Source: Ancrocorticia sp047501485 (GTDB taxonomy: Bacteria; Actinomycetota; Actinomycetes; Actinomycetales; Actinomycetaceae). Taken from it: a stretch of 64,000 nucleotides of DNA. Below are positions 41,677 through 50,346 of the stretch, piece by piece (within the stretch, counting starts at the first letter, position 1; every line of letters starts with the position of its first letter). The notes beneath the pieces are model-generated. The model ran no database searches. It saw nothing but the letters and a program-made list of their open reading frames with translations, and was not told the DNA's origin. The stretch lies in the NCBI GenBank assembly GCA_047501485.1, contig JAZDRN010000003.1:62001-126000 (forward strand). Reading direction: 5' to 3'. The position numbers and the translations under genes were made by a program.

Positions 41677-41727
41677 TCGGACACGCGACCTCTCGCTCGC
41701 AGAGGGCAGTAAAAAGGCAATAAAAAG

Positions 41728-41751
41728 GGGCGGTACCTTGCTGTACCGCCC
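41728..41751 (-). terminator. Intrinsic terminator of the small membrane protein gene
   Basis: On the minus strand a 9-bp stem (41751-41743 with 41736-41728) is followed by TTTTT, then a second TTTTT. It may also stop the alcohol dehydrogenase transcript from the other side. Confidence 0.75.
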
Positions 41752-41847
41752 AGTTCTCTATCGTGATGTGGTGAAGGTTCCTCGGCTACTTGGTCTACCT
41801 TGACGTGCTACAAGGAACTCCGGTGAGTGCACCACCGCCTGATCGAA

Positions 41848-42093
41848 TCAGACGTCGGTGGACTCGATGGCGTCCTTCATGGTCCCGAAGGTGAAGGCCA
41901 CGGAGAGGACCGCGGTCATCAGACCCGCGCCGATCACAACGCCGGCGGTGCCGGTCACGGCGCCAACGAATGCCACGACGACGAAGAGTGACATGAGGGC
42001 GAGGGTGATTCCGAGACGGGCGTTCTCACCGGCGGGCAGGGTGACTGCCTTAGCGGGGGCGATGTTCGCGACGGATGCGGTCATGGTGCTCAT
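41848..42093 (-). CDS. Small membrane protein of unknown function (81 aa)
   Basis: 81 aa, unrecognised. A 26-residue soluble N-terminus (MSTMTASVANIAPAK...) is followed by two predicted helices (about 27-47 and 49-70) joined by a TGTAG turn, then TMKDAIESTDV. AAGGAG lies 6 bases before the ATG at 42093, and the gene has a near-consensus promoter and an intrinsic terminator with T-runs, so it is very probably real and separately expressed. The 5' leader of about 80 bases contains a 26-base palindrome and a second small hairpin. It is not obviously part of the inositol or sucrose modules. Confidence 0.75.
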   Translation of the reverse strand: MSTMTASVANIAPAKAVTLPAGENARLGITLALMSLFVVVAFVGAVTGTAGVVIGAGLMTAVLSVAFTFGTMKDAIESTDV

Positions 42094-42126
42094 ATTGTGC
42101 TCCTTATTATGTAAGACATGCAGGAG

Positions 42127-42152
42127 CAGCGATGTGCACCTGCACATCGCTG
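42127..42152. promoter_or_regulatory. Near-perfect palindrome in the leader of the small membrane protein gene
   Basis: CAGCGATGTGCA (42127-42138) and TGCACATCGCTG (42141-42152) with two central bases. It lies in the 5' leader, 33 bases before the ATG; CCAGG-TTTT-CCTGG follows at 42158-42171. It could be a regulatory RNA hairpin or a protein-binding site. Confidence 0.6.
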
Positions 42153-42180
42153 TGCGGCCAGGTTTTCCTGGACGCTTACA

Positions 42181-42210
42181 ATAGTACTGACATATTGGAT
42201 CAGATCCAAT
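42181..42210 (-). promoter_or_regulatory. Promoter of the small membrane protein gene with overlapping palindrome
   Basis: On the minus strand: TTGGAT (42209-42204), 17-base spacer, TACTAT (42186-42181). A 17-bp palindrome ATTGGATC-A-GATCCAAT (42194-42210) covers the -35, consistent with a repressor site. Nothing else is recognised in 42211-42404. Confidence 0.65.
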
Positions 42211-42404
42211 AAGGCGTTAAGTACTCTCAATCACATAACCAATGGGAATAATCGCGGCGGGTGGTCGCAAGGCGTCTGAAGCCAGGTTGTGTTCCCGTTG
42301 CTGGGGGCGGGGAATGCACGCGGGGAGATCCCGCCCTGTTCTGAAACGTTTCCTCCTCGGAGACAGCCGGTAGTGTCCCGTGGGCGCCGCCCTTGGCGGG
42401 CCGC

Positions 42405-43913
42405 CTAGAAATCTCGGTGCGAGGCCTCGCGCAGCTCATCCAACTGCTCTGGCGCCGGAAAACCGGTGATCTGCCAACGTGGTGGCCAGACGCCATCGAG
42501 CTTCTGGAATCCGTCTGCCCAGACCTCCCTCGCCACGTGCGAACGCACGGAGACCATCTCTCCACGATCTTCATCCCAGGGAAGCCCGCTGGACTGCCGG
42601 TTGAAGGTGATGAAATCGGTTTCTGGAATGGATCCGAAGCTGTCCTGGCTGGTCCACTGGGTATTCGAGACATAGGCTCCCGAACGCAGGTGATGCACAT
42701 CGTAGGCTTTGAACGCGCCGTGCTGTTCGGGCTCTTTCTCGAAATGAGTTATCTGATTGTCGTACATGCGCTCGCGATATGTGGTTCGCAACTCGCTGAG
42801 AATGGTGGCGGCGGGATGGTCGGACATGGGTATCCACTCGCTCCAGCCGTCGGAGGCCACGGTATGGGGCAGTGGGTAGAGCGCCTCGACATCCTGATCG
42901 TGACCGCGCAACGACTTGAAGACATCGGCCAGATTCGGGTCGTCCGCCATGACGACGAACATCGATGTGCGGCTTGCCGGCACGAACAGTGGAAGAGAAT
43001 CCGGATACTCCTTGGTCAAGGATTCCGTGATCGTTTGCGTCATGTCGAGATCCGCGAACCACGAACTCTGATAGTTGTGCGGGGACGTCAGCAAGAAGAC
43101 CTGTGCGCCGGCGACGTTCGCGATACCCAGTTCCAGGCCGGGCGTGCCCTGCTCCAGGTTGAGGCTGCGCAGCTCCTCGACCGCTTCCACGAAGAGTGGT
43201 CCAAGATCCTGTGAGAGGCCGCGTTCCTCCAGATCGGAGAAGAAAATCGGCTCGATCGTATCTGGGAAATCGTCGGCGAGGCCCACACCGATGAAGTCGG
43301 TCAACGGGACGTAGACCATGGAGTCGTTTTGGGAGTGGTCGTGGGACGCCAAGAAATAGTCCGCGGGGCGAACGATGGGGAGGGTGCGGATGGGGCCATC
43401 TGGACGCGCGACGGCCTCGTCGTCCTCAATGTCCCCATCGGGCGGGAGCGTGGGGAATCCGGTGTTGTTCCTAGCGGCTGCGGAGGTGGCCCCGGGCAGG
43501 GCGCCCATGATCGCGTCGAAGACGGACCCGAAAGGGGAACGGGAGGTGAGCGGCGTCTCTTTGGTATCGGACGAAGGGCGGTGCGGGGTGCGTTCGGTGC
43601 TTCGAGGGCCAGCGGAGGAGGGTCCGTCAGGAGGGTTGGGACCCTCTGGCTGGGGACCGTTCGCGGTGCCGTTCTCGCCTTCGCTTACGGCCTCGTCCGC
43701 CTGGGCGACGCCGATGCTGATGAGACGGTCGAGCAGCTTGCGCCTTGTCTCCTCGGGCTTGGTCTCGTCGATCATCTCGCCAGGGCGGAACCGGAAGGCG
43801 CGCCCATCTGCCAGCAGGACGTCAAGCCACTGCCCGTCCGCGTTGACGAAAGCTCCCTCGAGGTCGGGGTGCGAAGCGGCTACATCCAAAACCCAGTCCA
43901 TGAATGACGACAT
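42405..43913 (-). CDS. Uncharacterised protein (502 aa), weak DUF1444-like features
   Basis: No firm family match. The likely start is the ATG at 43913 (MDWVLDVAASHPDLEG follows); an upstream extension of 36 codons looks non-coding. Residues about 75-165 are low-complexity (Pro, Ser, Gly, Glu). The central part (about 215-350) has a pattern reminiscent of DUF1444 proteins: a helical Leu-rich segment, VFLLTSPHNYQSSW, then LPLFVPASRTSMFVV. The C-terminal 120 residues contain many Trp and Tyr. No signal peptide or membrane segment is evident, so it should be cytosolic. It stands alone between a small membrane protein gene and the sucrose regulator. Function unknown. Confidence 0.7.
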   Translation of the reverse strand: MSSFMDWVLDVAASHPDLEGAFVNADGQWLDVLLADGRAFRFRPGEMIDETKPEETRRKLLDRLISIGVAQADEAVSEGENGTANGPQPEGPNPPDGPSSAGPRSTERTPHRPSSDTKETPLTSRSPFGSVFDAIMGALPGATSAAARNNTGFPTLPPDGDIEDDEAVARPDGPIRTLPIVRPADYFLASHDHSQNDSMVYVPLTDFIGVGLADDFPDTIEPIFFSDLEERGLSQDLGPLFVEAVEELRSLNLEQGTPGLELGIANVAGAQVFLLTSPHNYQSSWFADLDMTQTITESLTKEYPDSLPLFVPASRTSMFVVMADDPNLADVFKSLRGHDQDVEALYPLPHTVASDGWSEWIPMSDHPAATILSELRTTYRERMYDNQITHFEKEPEQHGAFKAYDVHHLRSGAYVSNTQWTSQDSFGSIPETDFITFNRQSSGLPWDEDRGEMVSVRSHVAREVWADGFQKLDGVWPPRWQITGFPAPEQLDELREASHRDF

Positions 43914-44069
43914 GTATCCATTCTCGCTTCTCAATCGGGCCAAATGGAACGAATTAGGGGGTTGTGTCGGAGAAGTTTTCCCTCCGAGAGAAAAATGGTG
44001 ACGAATTCGGGTGTGATCCATCGTGGAGAAGACGCCGTGTGGGCGGGCGAATACGTGCTCCGAAACCGC

Positions 44070-44095
44070 CGTCGACTAGAGCCGTCGACTAGACT
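44070..44095. repeat. Short tandem duplication before the sucrose regulator
   Basis: Two adjacent copies of GCCGTCGACTAGA (44070-44082 and 44083-44095), just before the ribosome binding site of the LacI gene at 44122. Confidence 0.8.
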
Positions 44096-44121
44096 GGAGG
44101 CTCCACGACGAAGGGATACGC

Positions 44122-45186
44122 GTGTCTAAGCGAGTGACGCTGGCTGACATCGCCCAGGAGACGGGTCTCTCGGCAGCCACTGTGAGCATGGTCCTCAACA
44201 ACCGGCCTGGATCCCGCATCTCAGAGGCTACCGCCGCCAGGGTACGGGAGGCGGCCATCAGGCTCGGCTATTCGCCCGACGTCAACGCACGAGGCTTGCG
44301 TACCGGTAAGAGCAGGGCTGTCGGTTTCATCTCCGACGAGGTGACGGTCACCCGATATGCCTCGGCGATGATCCGGGGGCTCCTCGATGTGGGCGACGAG
44401 CATAATCACATCGTGATGATGGCCGAGTGCGAGAACGGCTCGCCGCAGGTCGAGCGATCGGTCCAGGCGATGCTGTCGCGCCGCATCGACGGCTTGATCT
44501 TCGGTCAGATGAGGGCGCGGCGCATCGAGATTCCGGAAGTGGGGATCCGGGTCCCGCGGGTTGTCGTCAACGGTGAGGCCGAGGGCTGCGCGAGAGTGCT
44601 GCCGGACGAATACACGGCCGGTATGGAAGCCGTCGAGCACCTGGTCGGTAACGGACACCGCAAGATCGCCTTCATCGGCAAGTCCGCCCTGCACCTCGAT
44701 CCCACGGTATCGGTGACCATCGGTGCGCGGATGGCGGGAATCGATGAGGGGATGCGGCGAGCGGGGCTTCGATTCGAGAAGATCGTCGAGGGCGTCTCCT
44801 GGGAACCGGAGCTCGGTTACGCCGGTGCGTTAGAGGTTTTCGAGGAAAGCGACGTCACTGCGCTCCTCGTGGCGAACGATCGAGTTGCCCTCGGGGCGTA
44901 TCAGGCGGCGCAGACCCGTGGCCTCGCGGTGTCCGAGGACGTCTCGATCATGTCGTTCGACGACGAGCAGTTGGCCGGCTACCTGCGCCCTCAGGTCACG
45001 ACCATGCGCCTGCCGTATATGGAAATGGGTGCGGCGGGCATGGGCCTGCTTCTGGAGCGGGTTATGGGAGAGGGTGCCGGCATCGCCGCCGAAGGCGAGG
45101 GCGCGGACTCTCCCTATGTCCCGCCCGCCCCGGCTCTGCTGATCCACATGCCTCTCGTGGAACGCGGGTCCGTCAGCCGGCTCTGA
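44122..45186 (+). CDS. LacI family repressor of the sucrose operon
   Basis: 354 aa. HTH VTLADIAQETGLSAATVSMVLNN (about 5-27; recognition part SAATVSMVLN) and a sugar-binding-protein-like sensor with VGFISDEVTVT, VANDRVALGAYQAAQTRG and IMSFDDEQLAGYLRPQVTTM. GTG at 44122 follows GAAGGGA. It lies directly upstream, on the same strand, of a permease and a GH32 hydrolase, so it probably represses them and responds to sucrose or fructose (ScrR/CscR-like). The dyad at 45332-45347 before the permease is the likely operator. The hinge and HTH are complete. Confidence 0.88.
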   Translation: MSKRVTLADIAQETGLSAATVSMVLNNRPGSRISEATAARVREAAIRLGYSPDVNARGLRTGKSRAVGFISDEVTVTRYASAMIRGLLDVGDEHNHIVMMAECENGSPQVERSVQAMLSRRIDGLIFGQMRARRIEIPEVGIRVPRVVVNGEAEGCARVLPDEYTAGMEAVEHLVGNGHRKIAFIGKSALHLDPTVSVTIGARMAGIDEGMRRAGLRFEKIVEGVSWEPELGYAGALEVFEESDVTALLVANDRVALGAYQAAQTRGLAVSEDVSIMSFDDEQLAGYLRPQVTTMRLPYMEMGAAGMGLLLERVMGEGAGIAAEGEGADSPYVPPAPALLIHMPLVERGSVSRL

Positions 45187-45294
45187 TCGCCGGCGCCCGC
45201 GATCGCCGGGGTCCACTGCCGGGACCAAGGTCCGCTTCTTGGGGTGAGACGTTTCTTCAAGAAGTGTGATGTACAGGTCTCCTTGGCGAAAAGG

Positions 45295-45323
45295 TTACTC
45301 GATGCCCCGTGGCGTGCTAGCTT
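45295..45323 (+). promoter_or_regulatory. Possible promoter of the sucrose permease-hydrolase operon
   Basis: TTACTC (45295-45300), 17-base spacer, TAGCTT (45318-45323); weak match, but the operator is placed at the expected transcript start. Confidence 0.35.
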
Positions 45324-45331
45324 TATCTTTA

Positions 45332-45347
45332 GCTAAATCGATTAAGC
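45332..45347. promoter_or_regulatory. LacI-type operator GCTAAATCGATTAAGC
   Basis: 16-bp dyad with one mismatched pair of positions and central CG, upstream of the permease gene. Likely bound by the regulator at 44122. Confidence 0.55.
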
Positions 45348-45437
45348 ACTCCTTGGGTGATATCGATCGAGCATCTCTATAAGTGGCGTGGCTCAACGGT
45401 TGTGCCCGCCCTCTTCCGAGAGGAGAACTGTCCGACG

Positions 45438-46736
45438 ATGGCCAGTTTCGCAAAATCTTTCAAGAATACGGGTTACCTGCAAAGCTCCCTGAACCTTCTG
45501 CTGTTCTTCATGTCCTGGGGAATCTGGTGGTCCTTCTTCCAGCTGTGGCTGAAGAAAGACGTGGCCGACGGCGGCCTCGGCTTCACCAACACCCAGGTGG
45601 GAACCTTGTACGCCGTCAACTCGGGAGCCACCCTGATCCTCATGTTCTTCTACGGGACGATTCAGGATCGTCTGGGATACAAGCGCACGATTCAGGCGTT
45701 CATCGCCGCTATCTCGGCGCTGGTGGGGCCCTTCATGATCTTCGTGTACGAGCCGCTGCTCAAGAGCAACTTCATGCTCGGCGTCGTCATCGGCTCGGTC
45801 GTGCTCTCGGCCGGTTTCATGGCCGGCGTGGGGCTGCTGGAGGCACTCGCCGAGCGTTTCTCGCGCCGCTACAACTTCGAGTACGGGCAGGCTCGCATGT
45901 GGGGCTCTTTCGGCTACGCCGTCGTTGCGCTGGCGGCCGGGTTCCTGTTCACCATCGATCCGCACCTCAACTTCTGGGCGGGCTCCGTTCTTGGTCTCCT
46001 CAACCTCCTGCTGGTGCTGTTGTGGAAGGCACCGGTTCCCGAAGAAGAGGAGAAGAGCGTCCTCGAGGAGGCCAGCACGCCCGGGATTCGCGAGATGGTC
46101 GGCGTGCTGCGAATGCCCGCCCTGTGGGTCGTCATCGTTCTGGTCTTCTTCTCCTGGACTTTCTACACCGTCTTCGACCAGCAGATGTTCCCCGATTTCT
46201 ACACCGGACTCTTCAGCTCGCACGAGGTCGGAGAGCGCACATACGGAGTGTTGAACTCGGTGCAGGTGTTCGCCGAGGCCGCCATGATGGGCGTGGTTCC
46301 GATCATTATGCGAAAACTCGGCGTCAAGAACACGTTGCTACTCGGCTTCGTGGTGATGACCGTGCGGATCCTTGGGTGCGCCCTGCTCTCCGACCCCGTC
46401 GCCGTCTCCGCTGTCAAGATGCTGCATGCCCTCGAGGTGCCGCTGTGCATCCTGCCGATCATGCGTTACTTCACCCTGCACTTCAACCCGGCGCTCTCCG
46501 CCACTCTGTATATGGTGGGCTTCCAGATCGCCTCGCAGCTCGGCAACGTCGTACTTTCCCCGGTGCTCGGTGCGCTCAACGATGCGCGGGGCTACCACTT
46601 CACGTTCTTCTTGATCTCCGGCGTTGTGGCCGCCTCCGCCGTTGCCGGGTATCTCCTGCTCAAGAACGACGATCAGCAGGTCCTGGGCGATCCGTTCGTC
46701 CGCGATTCCCAGAGAAAGCAGCCCGAGACCCTCTAG
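45438..46736 (+). CDS. Oligosaccharide:H+ symporter (LacY/CscB type), probable sucrose permease
   Basis: 432 aa, twelve helices, MFS of the oligosaccharide:H+ symporter family. The FFMSWGIWWSFFQLWL first helix, FYGTIQDRLGYKR loop, GLLEALAERFSRRYNFEYGQARMWGS helix 4-5 region and FSWTFYTVFDQQMFPDFYTGLF segment fit LacY/CscB. The ATG at 45438 is used: the product then begins MASFAKSFKNTGY, and AGGAG lies 12 bases upstream; an upstream GTG would add 27 unlikely residues. It precedes a GH32 hydrolase by 49 bases, so sucrose or a fructo-oligosaccharide is the expected cargo. Confidence 0.88.
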   Translation: MASFAKSFKNTGYLQSSLNLLLFFMSWGIWWSFFQLWLKKDVADGGLGFTNTQVGTLYAVNSGATLILMFFYGTIQDRLGYKRTIQAFIAAISALVGPFMIFVYEPLLKSNFMLGVVIGSVVLSAGFMAGVGLLEALAERFSRRYNFEYGQARMWGSFGYAVVALAAGFLFTIDPHLNFWAGSVLGLLNLLLVLLWKAPVPEEEEKSVLEEASTPGIREMVGVLRMPALWVVIVLVFFSWTFYTVFDQQMFPDFYTGLFSSHEVGERTYGVLNSVQVFAEAAMMGVVPIIMRKLGVKNTLLLGFVVMTVRILGCALLSDPVAVSAVKMLHALEVPLCILPIMRYFTLHFNPALSATLYMVGFQIASQLGNVVLSPVLGALNDARGYHFTFFLISGVVAASAVAGYLLLKNDDQQVLGDPFVRDSQRKQPETL

Positions 46737-46785
46737 ACCCGTATCCCGCACGCATGAACAATTCGAACCGAGAGGTTAGTCAACG

Positions 46786-48282
46786 ATGAAAGAACAACTC
46801 GCACGGGCCGAATCCGGTGTGAAGGAGCTGCTGAGCTCCCGGAAGGATCGCTGGTACCCGACCTTCCACATCGCCGCGGCCGCCGGATGGATCAACGATC
46901 CCAATGGGCTGTCCTTCTTCAAGGACCGTTACCACGTCTACTTCCAGCACCATCCCTACTCCACGGTGTGGGGCCCGATGCACTGGGGCCACGTATCGTC
47001 CGAGGACATGGTGACATGGCGCCGGGAGCCGATCGCCTTCGCCCCCTCCATCGAGGCCGATCGCGACGGCGTCTTCTCCGGTTCCGCTGTCGTTTCCGAC
47101 GACGGCGAGTCCCTCTACGCCTACTACACCGGCCATCGTTGGACGAACGGCATCAACGAGGACGAAGGCAACGATCAGGTCCAATGCATGGCGGTCTCGG
47201 CCGATGGCAACAACTTCGAGAAACGGGGCGTCGTCGTCGAAGGACCGGCCGAACTCCCGCACTTCCGGGACCCGAAGGTGTGGAAGATGGCCGACACCTG
47301 GTACATGGTGTTCGGCGCCTGCTCCGTGGAGAATCGTGGCCAGGTGTGGCTCTACACTTCCAAGGATCTGCAGGATTGGACGTTCGATTCCATTCTTTTC
47401 GAGGACCCGGACCCGCAGGCCTTCATGCTCGAATGCCCGGATATGTTCCCAGTGGGCGACAAGTGGATCCTGGCGTATTGCCCGATGGGGCCCGAGGTAG
47501 CGGGCTACTCCAACCGGAACGGGCACAATTCGGGATACGTCGTGGGGACCTGGGCTCCCGGTGAGGAATTCGTGCAGACGCAGGAATACACCCTCAGCGA
47601 CTGGGGCCACAACTTCTATGCCCCGCAGAGCTTCGAGTCGCCCGACGGGCGCCGCATCCAATATGGCTGGATGGGCGCATTCAATGAACCGCTGGCATCG
47701 CAGGCCGAGGATGGTTGGTCCGGCCAGCTGACCGTGCCCCGCGTTCTGACATTGGGCGAGAAGGGCGAGCTGTTGGCCAACCCGGCAGAGGAGTTGAAGA
47801 AGCTCCGAGTCGCCACCGAGGAGTTCGGTTCCTTCGAAGTGGGGCGAAACGAGCGCTTCGTGGTGTCCGAGGATGCCCAGGCCGTCGAGATCGAGCTGGA
47901 GGTGGATCTGGGTGGGAAGGTCTCGGGCGAGCGTGCCGATCGGTTCGGCTTCGAGGTGCACAAGACCGCCGACGGCCACCACGGATACGTCTACTACGAC
48001 GATCTCGCCGGGCGTGTGGGCATCGATCAGCGCCTCGCCTTCACGGGCGAGCGCGGCTACCGGGCCGCGGCGGTGACGGGGGAGGTTCTCAAGCTGCGCA
48101 TCTTCATCGACCGCGGGTCCATCGAGGTCTTCGTGAACGACGGCGAAGCCACGGTCACCTCCTTCTCCTTCCCGGGCGAAGGCAAACGCGCGATCGAGCT
48201 GGTCGCTGAGAACGCTCCCGTCCTCGTCCGCGATCTCAGGGTGCACACCCTCGGCACGATCTGGGAGGAGCCCGACCGGTGA
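46786..48282 (+). CDS. GH32 beta-fructofuranosidase (sucrose hydrolase)
   Basis: 498 aa. It hydrolyses sucrose (or sucrose 6-phosphate) to glucose and fructose. All three GH32 motifs are present: WINDPNG with nucleophile Asp38, FRDPK with Asp162, and ECPDMF with acid/base Glu216. The C-terminal 130 residues form the GH32 beta-sandwich (IDRGSIEVFVNDGEATVTS). No signal peptide is visible, so it acts in the cytosol on sugar imported by the adjacent permease; since no sucrose PTS is present, unphosphorylated sucrose is the likely substrate. GAGAGG lies 10 bases before the ATG. A strong intrinsic terminator follows. Confidence 0.93.
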   Translation: MKEQLARAESGVKELLSSRKDRWYPTFHIAAAAGWINDPNGLSFFKDRYHVYFQHHPYSTVWGPMHWGHVSSEDMVTWRREPIAFAPSIEADRDGVFSGSAVVSDDGESLYAYYTGHRWTNGINEDEGNDQVQCMAVSADGNNFEKRGVVVEGPAELPHFRDPKVWKMADTWYMVFGACSVENRGQVWLYTSKDLQDWTFDSILFEDPDPQAFMLECPDMFPVGDKWILAYCPMGPEVAGYSNRNGHNSGYVVGTWAPGEEFVQTQEYTLSDWGHNFYAPQSFESPDGRRIQYGWMGAFNEPLASQAEDGWSGQLTVPRVLTLGEKGELLANPAEELKKLRVATEEFGSFEVGRNERFVVSEDAQAVEIELEVDLGGKVSGERADRFGFEVHKTADGHHGYVYYDDLAGRVGIDQRLAFTGERGYRAAAVTGEVLKLRIFIDRGSIEVFVNDGEATVTSFSFPGEGKRAIELVAENAPVLVRDLRVHTLGTIWEEPDR

Positions 48283-48318
48283 TCTGAGATGTGACCTCTG
48301 AGCTCGGATTCTCCATCT

Positions 48319-48363
48319 GGCCGGTGGCACGGAAATCCCTTGTTTCCGAGCCGCCGGCCTTTT
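48319..48363 (+). terminator. Intrinsic terminator of the sucrose operon
   Basis: GGCCGG (48319-48324) pairs with CCGGCC (48354-48359), with further pairing of GGC/GCC and CGGAAA/TTTCCG inside, followed by TTTT at 48360-48363. Confidence 0.8.
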
Positions 48364-48481
48364 CGCGCGCTGGTCAAGCCCTTTTGAGGCGCGGACGGCT
48401 TCATCACGAATCGGCTCCAGAGCTAGGCGCGGCACCGCCCGATGGGAAAAACTTGTACCTAATCGAGCGAAGGAGGCAACT

Positions 48482-50227
48482 GTGGAGAGCATCATCGCCC
48501 TGGGTTTGATCGCCATCTGCGCCACGTCCGTGTTAGGGCCGAGGCTGAACGTCGCGGCGCCGCTGCTCCTGGTGGCGGTCGGCATAGCGGTGGGATTCAT
48601 ACCCGGCGTGCCGCTGATACACATCGAGCCGGACTGGGTCCTGGCGGGACTGCTGCCACCACTGCTCTACTCGGCGGCTGTGTCCATGCCCGCCATGGAC
48701 TTCCGGCGCGAATTCGCGCCCATCGCGGGACTTTCCGTGCTCTTGGTGGTTCTCTCCTCCGTCGGACTCGGCTTCTTGCTGTGGGCGGTGATCGCGGACC
48801 TGACATTGCCGTGGGCGATCGCCCTGGGCGCCGTTCTGAGCCCCACGGACGCCGTGGCCACCTCCATCGTCAAAAAGACGGGCATCTCGCCGCGGATCAT
48901 CTCCATCCTGGAGGGCGAAGGCCTGCTCAACGACGCCACCGCCCTGGTCATGCTGCGCACCGCGGTTGCGGCCACCGCCGCCTCGGTGAGCCTGTGGCAG
49001 GTGGCGGGATCGGTCGTATACTCCGTCGTCGTCGCCGCTGCCATCGGGCTTGTGGTGGGGAAGTCGAACCTGTGGATACGTTCGCGTATCTCCGCCCCGA
49101 CGGCGACGACGGCGCTCTCCTTCGCGGTTCCGTTCATCGCCATGATCCCGGCGGAGGCCTTGAATGCCTCTGGACTCGTGGCCGCCGTCGTCGCCGGCCT
49201 TATCACCGGGCAGGGGGCCGCGCGATACTTCTCACCGATGCAGAGAATCTCAGACTCGCAGAACTGGGCCACGATCGAATTCGTGCTCGAAGGCGCCATC
49301 TTCCTGACCATGGGACTGCAGTTCCACACCCTGCTCGAGGATCTTCCCGATGAGAGCGTGGCCGTCGTCCTCCAGGCGGGAGGCATCGCGCTGTTGGCGC
49401 TGCTCGGATCGGTGATCTTGCGCGCCGGTTTCGTGGCTCCGCTTCTCATGCTGCTGCACCGGCGCGCCGCACGCCGCAAGGTGCTCAAACCCAAGCTGGA
49501 AAAGGTGCAGGAAGTCCTCTCTCGTGACGACATCGAGGACATCATGGACCAGATGCGCCAGACGGGAGAGGTTCCGGAGAGCATCGAGAACGAGAAGACC
49601 CGTGCCGCCATGCAGGCCCGTCTGGAGCGCATCAACGCCGAACACGCGCGACTGGGCGCGAAAGCACGCCGTCGTCGATTCGGAAGGGTTCCCTCCATCG
49701 AGGATGTGCGTGTTCGTCTGCGACGCTCGCTCGCCGATATCGACTACTTCCTCGCCTCGCCGCTGACGTGGCGCGACGGAACCGTCGTGGTGTGGGCGGG
49801 AATGCGCGGGGCCATAACCGTCGCCGCCGCTCAGACGCTGCCGCTGAGTGCACCGCAGCGTTCCTACCTCATTCTCATCGCTTTTCTGGTGGCGGGTTTC
49901 TCATTGCTCATCCAAGGAGGGACTCTTCGCGGCTTCGTGAAGGTTGTCAAGCCGACCCCCGGCCCCTCGGAGGAAGATGTCCGAGCGGAGCAGCAGGAAT
50001 TGAGTGAGCTCATGGACAGGGCTGCGAGAGAGTTCATGGATTCGTTGGAGGAGGTGGACCCGGTGTCCGTCTTTGCCCGGCTTGGCGCGGTGGAGGCGCG
50101 GAGAGAAGCGTTGCTGGAGGCTCGGGATGAGGGGATCTTCGACGCCGCGATACTCTCCCGTTCGCTCGATGTGCTCGACGCCGAACAGATCGCGCTGGAG
50201 CTACGGGCCGATGGACGAGAGCCGTGA
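48482..50227 (+). CDS. Na+/H+ antiporter of the CPA1 family
   Basis: 581 aa. About twelve helices in residues 1-310 and 430-480, with the CPA1 ion-binding region GAVLSPTDAVATSIVKK and LNDATALVMLRTAV (the Asn-Asp pair). It exchanges Na+ (or K+) for protons at the cytoplasmic membrane to control pH and sodium. A long charged cytoplasmic insert (about 325-415, HRRAARRKVLKPK...) separates the last helices and is typical of actinobacterial members. GTG at 48482 has AGGAGG 5 bases upstream. It stands alone downstream of the sucrose operon. Confidence 0.9.
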   Translation: MESIIALGLIAICATSVLGPRLNVAAPLLLVAVGIAVGFIPGVPLIHIEPDWVLAGLLPPLLYSAAVSMPAMDFRREFAPIAGLSVLLVVLSSVGLGFLLWAVIADLTLPWAIALGAVLSPTDAVATSIVKKTGISPRIISILEGEGLLNDATALVMLRTAVAATAASVSLWQVAGSVVYSVVVAAAIGLVVGKSNLWIRSRISAPTATTALSFAVPFIAMIPAEALNASGLVAAVVAGLITGQGAARYFSPMQRISDSQNWATIEFVLEGAIFLTMGLQFHTLLEDLPDESVAVVLQAGGIALLALLGSVILRAGFVAPLLMLLHRRAARRKVLKPKLEKVQEVLSRDDIEDIMDQMRQTGEVPESIENEKTRAAMQARLERINAEHARLGAKARRRRFGRVPSIEDVRVRLRRSLADIDYFLASPLTWRDGTVVVWAGMRGAITVAAAQTLPLSAPQRSYLILIAFLVAGFSLLIQGGTLRGFVKVVKPTPGPSEEDVRAEQQELSELMDRAAREFMDSLEEVDPVSVFARLGAVEARREALLEARDEGIFDAAILSRSLDVLDAEQIALELRADGREP

Positions 50228-50346
50228 TCCTCGCGAGTCGGGGACGGCGGTGAGACCTTAGCGATCGGTCACAGGGCACGGCTCAACCCTGAATCGCGGT
50301 GGTAATGTGTGTCGAGTTGACAAACCGCCCCCGACATCTCAGGAAT

